DNA of 17,449 nt from contig NW_004457586.1 of assembly GCF_000313135.1 (NCBI RefSeq), positions 711,541-728,989 of the forward strand, read 5' to 3'. The position numbers were made by a program, and so were the translations under genes. This document shows positions 10,837 to 17,449 of this stretch, in pieces. Under the pieces are notes generated by a model that was given only the letters and a program-made list of their open reading frames with translations, made no database searches and had not been told where the DNA came from. The stretch is from Acanthamoeba castellanii str. Neff (taxonomy: Eukaryota > Discosea > Longamoebia > Acanthamoebidae). How positions within the stretch are numbered: position 1 is the stretch's first letter; each line of letters begins with the position of its first letter.

Positions 10837-12665
10837 CCAGCTGTCGCTGAGCGAGAAGGAGAAGGCGGGCTTGAAGGCCATGTGGCCCGACGATCTCATC
10901 CACCGGTGCGTCGCTGTTTGCATTGGAGAGCAACGATGTTTCTACTCAGCCATACCTTCTGTGACTGACCTGCACGCTCTCGCGTGTGAGACAGAATCTG
11001 GGACATGATCATTCACCACGAGGACTACAACATCTCAGTCAATCTCTCGACGCATTGGGCCTCCGACGCCACCGAGCGCTGGTATAGGCCAAACCACCAT
11101 CCCCAGCCCCGCGTGCGTGCGCATTCGCTTCATTGACGAAATGTTGACGTGTTGCGCTGTAGGACGCGCATTGTGCAGGAGGAGGTCGTGCGGCTGATCG
11201 GACCCTTCGACTCCCACACCGCCGTGCAGGGCGAGAAGATCAACCTCCACTGCTCCAAGTACGCTTCGGTTTGTTTCGTTTCGTTCTCCCCCCCCCCAAT
11301 GCGAAGAGGCTGACGGCTCTGGATGCTAGGTACCTGGAGAACGAGGACTACGCTGCGCGGAGGAGCAGCCCCCGGGAGCCGCGGGACAAGGCCAAAGACA
11401 AGAAGACGAAGAATAAGGCCCACGACGACGATAACAAGCCACACGCCGCCGTCGACGATGTCAGCGACGACGACGACGAGGAGGAGGAGTGCGAGGTCGA
11501 GGTGGACATCATCAGCAGCAACACGCACTCGGTGATCAACTGCCTGTCGCCCTACCTGCACCGCAAGAAACCGGAGATCATGGCCTGGGTGGCCCGGGAG
11601 AAGCCCGTCCCGCACATCGACCAGCTCAACCTCAACGAGGACGACAAGTTCTACGTCCTGTCCTACTACTACTTCAAGGCCTTCCCCGACCTCATGCTCG
11701 AGCGCGAGGAGGAGGAGAAGAAGTCCGGCCTCGTCACCGTCAAGGAAACCGAATTCACCGGCATTCAGGTGTGTGCGCGTGCGGTGGTGCGTGTGTCATG
11801 TTGTGAGCACAAGCTCACCAGAGCGGTGCTGCAGGTGAATCTGATCGATCTGTCGAAGCTGAACCCGGAGTGCATTGACTCGTCGCTGCGGGACTACGTG
11901 GGCCAGCGCCAGGAGCAGCAGCCAGGCGCCAAGAAGAAGCGCCGGCTTCTGGTCAACATCGACTACGCGTTCGGCCGGCAGGCGGGCGACGTCCTGTGCT
12001 GCCTCATCCTGCTCTTCGGCCACGCCATCCGCTCCGTCAACGTGCTTGGCAAGGCCGGTTCGTAGCTCGCCCATTTCAACTACTGAGCGTCACACATGCA
12101 CACACACACACACGGCGCCGAGCTGACGACTGCGCCGCACGCGCGTAGGAGGGCTGCAGGGAAAGCGAGGCGACATCATCCTGGCGACCCACCTCATCCT
12201 CCAGGAGGACGACTCGGTCACCGAGATCCGCAACGAGGGCCTCTCCGTACAGAGCCTTCGCGCCCTGGCCGGCGGCCGCGACGTGTGGCCCGGCGGGTAC
12301 GCCCACCGCACACGCGTACACCACACACAACCGCACACGCACACGCCTAACTGGTGTTGGGGGGGGGGTGCAGTGTGTTGACGGTGCCGGGCACGCTGCT
12401 GCAGGACAGGAATCTGCTGCACTTCTACCAGCGGCTGTGGAGCTGCGTGAGCCTGGAGATGGAGGGCAGCTACTACGCGGGCCAGGTCAACAAGTACAAG
12501 AAGCTGGCCTTCCTGCGGGACGACCTGGCCATGCGCTTCATCTACTTCGTGAGCGACCTCCCGCTCCACACCGACTCCAACCTCTCCCAGGCCATGCGCG
12601 TCGACGAGGGCCTCCCGCCGCTCTACGCCACCACCCGCGCCGTTCTCCAGCAGATCCTCCGCTAA
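8616..12665 (+). CDS. Cyclic-nucleotide-binding-like domain fused to a nucleoside phosphorylase/nucleosidase-like domain (15 exons)
   Basis: Predicted 927 residues. Exons: 8616-8786, 8900-9050, 9170-9286, 9372-9505, 9607-9747, 9834-9907, 9983-10083, 10162-10706, 10841-10905, 10995-11081, 11163-11258, 11330-11768, 11835-12057, 12149-12296, 12374-12665; all phases close. Residues about 98-205 resemble a cNMP-binding barrel: KEGDVITRQ, QVYLLCTGQVMAI, and a phosphate-cassette-like FGEWECLFDVPERVA with FGE at 152-154 and Arg164. Residues about 365-460 are charged and Ala-rich; about 604-621 is acidic. Residues about 743-910 carry the purine nucleoside phosphorylase/nucleosidase signature: GKAGG (779-783), GDIILAT (789-795), EMEG (859-862) and FVSD (889-892), corresponding to the glycine loop, substrate-binding Met-Glu and catalytic Asp of MTA/SAH nucleosidases. 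From memory, the second half resembles an uncharacterised bacterial family (possibly DUF6909); unverified. The reaction and ligand are unknown. Confidence 0.75.
9517..9572 (+). repeat. (TG)n microsatellite in intron 4 of gene 5
   Basis: About 28 TG units in the intron 9506-9606, starting roughly ten bases after the donor. Confidence 0.92.
10764..10835 (+). repeat. (TG/CG)n tract abutting a 3' splice site in gene 5
   Basis: GTGT and GCGT units followed by about 18 pure GT units run up to the acceptor GGCCAG at 10835-10840. This intron (10707-10840) therefore has no polypyrimidine tract. Confidence 0.88.
11288..11297 (+). repeat. C10 homopolymer in intron
   Basis: Ten C in the intron 11259-11329 of gene 5, the longest C run on this strand; length may be miscalled. 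Confidence 0.8.
12359..12368 (+). repeat. G10 homopolymer beside an acceptor
   Basis: Ten G end five bases before the last exon of gene 5 (acceptor TGCAG, exon from 12374). It sits where a pyrimidine tract would be expected. Confidence 0.8.
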
Positions 12666-12712
12666 CACCACCACCACCACCACCATCACCACCACCACCA
12701 CCACCACCACAC
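12666..12712 (+). repeat. (CAC)n trinucleotide repeat directly after the gene 5 stop codon
   Basis: About fifteen CAC/CAT triplets begin immediately after the TAA at 12663-12665 and stay in frame with gene 5. They lie in the 84-bp gap between two convergent genes. Confidence 0.9.
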
Positions 12713-12749
12713 CCATAACTTCGAATCGTTGTTCATGCGCTACAGCTCT

Positions 12750-14061
12750 TCAGGTGAATGCCACCCGGACCTTGGGCCGCGATGGGGATGTTGAGGCCTC
12801 TTTGTTTCGCCGCTTCGCAATGTCCATGCACGCTGCGCGTCCACCGGCAGACGTGTCGTTGAAGCCGAGCTCCATGTGCGTGATGTCCGTCTCGGCAATC
12901 AGTCGGCCAATGCCCTCCTTTAGACTACGAAGCCACATGCGGAGCCGTGGTGAGTTGTGGTGGGCTGCGGCCACTTCATGAACAGTGTTACCTGGTGTCG
13001 GTCACTCGATTCCACGTCAGATCAAGGTGCTCGATGCTTGGCCGCCGGGCAAGAATGACTGTAGTCACAAAGTGTGTGAGTCGTGTGGGTGGCGTGTGTG
13101 AAGGTTGCGCTCGCGCGTGTGCGTACTTCCGCACAGATAGAGCACATCGGCGTCTGCCAGCGCGTTCCGAGAGAGATTGAGGCTTTTCAGTCGGGGAAGC
13201 CCGGTGGCGAGAGCATCAGTGAGGTTTTCAAGGGGGCCAGGCATGGTCGAACAGCGGCCCAGATTGCACCTGTTCAGTTCCAAGGTCTCCACACGACCTA
13301 GTCGCTTCAACGGTGCCTGTGCCACTGTGCGGTGAACAATTGTGTGAGGTGAGCGTTGGTGCTGTGGTGCTCCACGTTTTTCGTTGGCCTACCTGCCGTG
13401 GCGGAGGTGCACTTGATGTAACTGACGTAGGGTTCCATCGCAGTCAGCTCCGCTTCAACGTGCTGGATCCCAAACTGCTCGATCGTATGGAGAAGATCTG
13501 CACAGGTGATGTATGATCAGGATCGGGTGCAAGCACGTGAACTGGATCAAGCCCAAAGCGAGCCAGTACCGATGGTGCGATAAGTGAGGTAGAGTCGCTT
13601 GTGGTAGTCCCTGGCGTTGCTCTCGTAATTGCACTCTGGTGGGTAGTTCGCTCCACCAGGCCACCGCTCAGCGCACAGGCTCTGCCAGTACGGGCCGCGC
13701 CTTTCCGTGGGCAGTACCTCCGCTACGTCAAGCGCCAGGGCTGCTTTGCCAGTGACGCGCCCTCCACCATGCACTACCCCCACCAACTGACCAGAGCGCA
13801 AGCAAGGTGTTTGTGCATCAGCAGACAGGGAGACAGAGAGTAGTACGTGCAAGGGTACGTACCAGCTCCATCGGCAAGTCGGTCCAGTCCGCCGTTTGTG
13901 TAGCACCCACAACTGCTTGCCCCCCCCCACGCGATGCAATGCCTGTCAGCCCGGCACCACCCCACCATTCTCCCTGCTAGACCAAAGGAGAAGAAGGCAC
14001 CATCTGAAAAATGGGAAGCGATGTAGTTCTCTACAAGGGCACGAAGTGTGGCGGCAGGCAT
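12750..14061 (-). CDS. Leucine-rich-repeat protein, possibly F-box-like at the N-terminus
   Basis: Read on the minus strand, start 14061 to stop at 12752-12750. Exons in order: 14061-13863, 13740-13570, 13497-13393, 13324-13127, 13058-12992, 12924-12750; phases close at 304 residues. The C-terminal half has clear ribonuclease-inhibitor-like repeats: VETLELNRCNLG, LPRLKSLNLSRNALAD, RPSIEHLDLTWNRVTD and ITHMELGFNDTSA. The N-terminal part reads PTERRGPYWQSLCAERWP, then a DYHKRLYLTYRTI segment, which resembles the end of an F-box (helix, Cys-Trp, then WK..Y.R); that is a weak call. The first exon is the least certain: it contains a run of nine G (13920-13928 on the plus strand), and a 45-nt in-phase intron beginning GTGCCG is possible. 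The likely role is protein binding. The gene converges on gene 5 and diverges from the TIM50-like gene. Confidence 0.68.
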
Positions 14062-14238
14062 GGTGGTGAAGAAGACGAAGCAGGCTGTCTTCCTGCAAGC
14101 ACAAGAACTACAATCCTACATTTTTCCGGCATTGGGGGCATTGTCGACTAAAAGTCGTACCTCGAATCTTGAGGTGGGGCACATTTTCTGCATCTGCGCA
14201 TCTCGATCTACGCGTATATCTACAGAAGGCAAGCTACG
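14062..14238. promoter_or_regulatory. Presumed bidirectional promoter between LRR gene and TIM50-like gene
   Basis: The two start codons are 177 bp apart and point away from each other, so both promoters must lie here. A weak TATA-like GTATATC is at about 14213-14219, roughly 20 bases before the plus-strand ATG. Confidence 0.5.
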
Positions 14239-15815
14239 ATGAGGCGAATCGCATCAGGCACTCCACGTAGCTACGCTGCGATGTCAGGCGTGCGGACCTC
14301 CGGCGCAGCGGCAGCGGCTTCATTCTCATCTCAATCGCTCTTTAAGTGCGCCACATCATCTGCTGCCCCTCTTTTCACCCGCAGCGCTTCCCTCGCAACT
14401 CCTTCCACAGCACGGCTCTTCGCTCGCACGACCAAACCCCTCGGTCTTGCGGGTACCTCCCCAAAGCGCCAAACATTTCACCACCCCAGACGATCTAAAT
14501 GAAAAATCATCATCCTCCCTACAATAATAGGCCGGCCCCTGCAGCAGAGATTCGCCTCGACCACCGCCGAGGGCGTCCAAGCTTCGGGCAGCGGCAGGGC
14601 ACGTATCACCGCTATTGGCGTACTCATTGCTGCCGTTGGTGGCGTCACCGGTACCAAGCGTCCCTCGCCCCATGTCATCCCCTCTACTCACAAACCGCGC
14701 TTTCTCTTGTTCTTCTTCTTCTTCTTCTTCTATTGAAGGTGTGGTCTACGCTGCTGAGGGTGGCAACCAGGTACGGTGGCCATACCTCTTTTCTCTTGGC
14801 CTTGGCCGCTCCAATGTGTGGCTTGGTGTATAACCGTACCTCTTGTGGCTGCAGGGCGAGGAGGCTGGCCTCTTTGCCAACCTCAAGAAGAAGTTCACGG
14901 CTCAGACGAACAAGCTGCTCAACATCGACGAGAACAAGAAGATCTTGCCAGACGCTCACCCTCCTCCGTATGGCAAGCCCATCACAGTGGTCATCTCGGA
15001 CGACGTCCTGCTCGTGCAAGAATATCAGCCGCTCTCCGGCGGTATGCTGACGAAGAAGCGCCCTGGCGTTGAGTTCTTCCTGGCCCAGCTCAGCCAAGAC
15101 TACGAGCTCGTCATCTGGAGCTTGCAGCAAGTCATGGTACGCAACAGCTGTCTGTGTTGGCGACGTCCAGAGGGACTCACCGCGTGGTGCGTAACAGAGC
15201 TTTGGCCCCGTCATCGAAAAGCTGGACCCGAACCATCACGCGGCGCACCGGGTCTACGTCGACGCTACGGTGGTCAATGCCGAGGGCATGAACGTGAAGG
15301 ACCTCAAGTTCCTCAACAGACCATTGGACAAGGTACTTCACAAGGATATATCTTTGGCCTTCGCCCATGTCCGCCATTTTACTTACTGCGCGTGCGTGCG
15401 TTAGACGATCGTTTTGGACATCAGCCCGGATCACGTGGTGCAGAAGGAGAACCTCATCGTGGCCCCTAAGTACGACGGCAGGCTCGAAGACGTCTACCTC
15501 TTGGAGATGCTCAACTTCTTCCGGCGTACGTCTTTCTCTCTCTCGTTAAACAAATGTGCATCAACGTTAACGTGTGCCACACGCTCACCTTGCTTCTTCC
15601 AATACACAGTGTTGGCCGCCTCGTCCAAGTCGCAGAGCGGAGTGCCCGATGTGCGCAACTGGGTGGCGGCCATGAACAAGAAAGGCCCGCAGTACTTCAA
15701 GGAGCTGTACGCCGACGCTGTGAAGAAGGCCAAGGACAGGGCCGAGGAGGAGAGGAAGAAGAGGGAGGAGCAGCTTCAGATGCGTGACGTCGGCAACACC
15801 GGCAGGAAGTGGTAA
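14239..15815 (+). CDS. TIM50-like mitochondrial import protein (NIF/CTD-phosphatase fold, catalytic motif lost)
   Basis: TIM50 is the receptor subunit of the TIM23 translocase of the inner membrane. Exons: 14239-14452, 14531-14650, 14739-14770, 14855-15136, 15198-15332, 15405-15525, 15610-15815 (stop TAA); total 369 residues. Residues 1 to about 80 are rich in Arg, Ser and Ala without acids, a typical presequence ending near RFAS. A membrane segment follows at about 96-115 (ITAIGVLIAAVGGVTGVV). The NIF domain has LTKKRPGVEFFLAQLSQDYE, then IEKLDP, VKDLKFLNRPLDK and TIVLDISP, all in TIM50 order. The family's DxDxT/V phosphatase motif is VVISDDVLLV here (Asp171-Asp172), so the first nucleophile position is Ser/absent and catalysis is unlikely, as reported for fungal Tim50. 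The C-terminal end is a Lys/Glu-rich helix. All six donors begin GTAC. Confidence 0.85.
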
Positions 15816-15952
15816 CGAAGCATTGTTGCGTTCTTGTTGAGCTCTCTTCGTGAAGGGCGAAGAAGGTGAACAGCGAGCCGTCGTGTAGCGCGTGCGATAA
15901 TACTTTTTATTTTCAATCTTTATTTGGAGATTTGATTGCCGCGGAACCACAG
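15816..15952 (+). other. Spacer between TIM50-like and sucrase/ferredoxin-like genes
   Basis: 137 bp; its last part contains an AT-rich stretch (about 15900-15925), a plausible promoter or leader for the next gene. An upstream in-frame ATG at 15866 would add 29 residues in front of the membrane segment; I prefer 15953. Confidence 0.4.
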
Positions 15953-17231
15953 ATGGACGACAAGACAAAGATTGTTCAGTTGACTGCGCTTGCTGGTGCG
16001 GGTGCGGTACTTCTTGGTGCCTACTACTTGGGCACCAGGCATGCAACTGCCCCTGCAGCCACTTCATCTTCTGCCGCTGCCGAGACGTGCGAGTGTGGAT
16101 TGACGGTGGCCCAAGGCGGATGCGCCCCGGCATCGTCATCTTCTGCGTCGCTCTACAACTCGCAGCTGCTGGGCACCGTCAAGAAGTACGAGAAGCACTT
16201 CATCATTTGCTCGGGCACGGAGCCCGACGAGTGGGGTGCCAAGATCGACAAGGACGAGGGCTCCTTCGCACAGCTGGCCAAGCAGGCCATCACCGCGAGG
16301 AAGGCCGAGCTCACGTTCAAGTTCAAGCTCACGAACTCGGACGAGAGGAGCAAGGGGTCCGAAGGCACCGACCTGATCGTGTTCCCAGGTGACCTTTCTG
16401 TGCGTGTGTCGTGTGTGCCGTGTGTCGTGTGTCGTGTGTTACCTGACTCCTCTCGTACAGAGCGGATTCGCTACCTTGGCGTCACGGCTGAGACCATGCC
16501 GGTGCGCGCTCATCCCGCCCATTTGCTGAGTCGTCTTTCTTTGGCAGTGGGGCTGATCCTCATCCGCCGATCGGTACTTGTCAGTTCATCGTTGAAGATC
16601 ACCTGGTGAATGGCCACGTTAGCGAGCGAGTCAAGCACGAGCCCTTCGAAAGCGAGCTGGTGCTCGTATGCTGTCACAACAACAGGGACACTCGCTGCGG
16701 CGCTGAGGTGTGTGCCACCTTCATGCCTCACGCCTTGCGAAAGCTCATGCGCGTTCTTCTTCTTCTCCTCCTTCTTCGCCCTAGGGTCCCATCATCGTGT
16801 CTGCCTTCGACCGGCTGTTGGCCGCGCGAGGCCTCGGAGAAGACAAGGTCATGGTCCGCAGCAGCTCGCACCTGGGCGGCCACAAATACGCCGGTACGAC
16901 GTCTGTGCGATGGTGGCCTGCACACCGCTGATGGGGAAGCTCATGACATGGCGATGTTATGCGCTGCGCTTCAGGCGTTGTTGTGGTGTATCCTCGTGGC
17001 GACTGGTTTGGCTTCATCACGGAGCAGCAGGTGGAAAAGCTTCTGGACAACTACATCGAGCACGGCAGCATGGTCCCCGAGCACTGGCGCGGGCGAATGG
17101 TACCACCTCCCCATTGTGCGGACAGGCCAACAACACTCCAGTGCTGACCACCAAACCACCAGGGCATCGACAAGCAAGAGGCCAAGGACCTCGCCGACAG
17201 CGTCACATTGGCTGTTGAAACCAGTTCGTAA
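15953..17231 (+). CDS. Sucrase/ferredoxin-like (Apd1/Aim32-type) [2Fe-2S] thioredoxin-fold protein with N-terminal membrane anchor
   Basis: Exons: 15953-16388, 16461-16501, 16585-16707, 16785-16893, 16975-17099, 17163-17231 (stop TAA); total 300 residues. A hydrophobic segment at about 8-27 (VQLTALAGAGAVLLGAYYLG) can anchor the protein. A low-complexity Ala/Ser stretch with several Cys follows. The family core starts at HFIICSGTEPDEW (82-94). Signature motifs are VCCHNNRDTRCG (187-198) and SSSHLGGHKYAG (226-237). In yeast Apd1, two Cys and two His in this arrangement hold a [2Fe-2S] cluster; here the candidates are Cys188 (C-X8-C), Cys197, His229 and His233 (H-X3-H). VVVVYPRGDWFGFIT matches the next conserved block. 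Role is likely redox or Fe-S related; the substrate is unknown. The stop codon overlaps a perfect GTAAGT donor at 17228-17233, so a longer isoform or further exon is possible. Confidence 0.82.
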
Positions 17232-17366
17232 GTGAGAACCAACAAGGGGACCTTTCGCAAGCTCCTCTTCTGCCTTTTTCTTGGTACGGGGGAAAGCGAA
17301 AAATTGCCTTCGCGCCAAAAATTGTTTGTGTCGACGCTTCTCCCGCCTTTTCCCTCCGCCGAAAGA

Positions 17367-17449
17367 TTGATCATCAGCAACCTCGACATCACGGCCTCCG
17401 AAGAAGAGCTAGCGACAACCCGTGAGCATGTGCAAACATATTTTGAACG
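17367..17449 (+). other. Open frame at right edge, possible exon of the next or same gene
   Basis: After GAAAG an open frame reads LIISNLDITASEEELATT and runs to the window edge. It is in phase with a splice from the GTAAGT at 17228. The stretch also resembles the start of an RNA-recognition motif, but it has no in-frame ATG in the window. It could be a further exon of the preceding gene, the first coding exon of another, or chance. Confidence 0.25.

Noticed and set aside
9517..12115. A strand rule for TG versus CA repeats within gene 5 introns
   Set aside because: TG tracts dominate two introns, but CA-rich tracts occur in others (about 9930-9950 and 12093-12112), so there is no consistent orientation.
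12090..12716. 208-codon minus-strand frame beginning with polyvaline
   Set aside because: The polyvaline comes from the CAC repeat read backwards; the rest is antisense to the last two exons of gene 5.

Overview
This window looks like nuclear DNA of an intron-rich, GC-rich protist. The best guess is an Acanthamoeba-like amoebozoan; that is inference from gene density, short introns, F-box/leucine-rich-repeat genes and tandem paralogues, not a species identification. I reconstructed eight protein genes by joining open frames at GT..AG boundaries that keep phase and restore recognisable protein families. I saw no rRNA, tRNA, transposon, CRISPR array or viral gene. All exon limits are hand-predicted and unsupported by transcripts.

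Layout: (1) about 79-3076 (+), the anaphase-promoting complex subunit APC5, cut at the left edge. (2) 3194-5261 and (3) 5386-7409 (+), a head-to-tail pair of coiled-coil/F-box/LRR paralogues, the second with an apparent 2-nt frame disruption and a GC-AG intron. (4) 7568-8331 (+), a four-EF-hand calcium-binding protein. (5) 8616-12665 (+), a 15-exon, about 927-residue protein joining a cyclic-nucleotide-binding-like domain to a C-terminal domain with nucleoside phosphorylase/nucleosidase hallmarks. (6) 14061-12750 (-), a leucine-rich-repeat protein converging on gene 5. (7) 14239-15815 (+), a TIM50-like mitochondrial import protein, divergent from gene 6. (8) 15953-17231 (+), a membrane-anchored sucrase/ferredoxin-like (Apd1/Aim32-type) Fe-S protein.

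The genes do not form one pathway. Genes 1-3 share a ubiquitin-ligase theme (APC/C subunit and SCF-type F-box receptors), which may be coincidence. Genes 7 and 8 may both act at organelles. The most unusual item is gene 5, a possible nucleotide sensor fused to a nucleoside-cleaving domain. Genome-level features of interest are a strong preference for C at donor position +4 (GTAC rather than GTAA), long simple repeats confined to introns and spacers, and intron differences between the tandem F-box genes.
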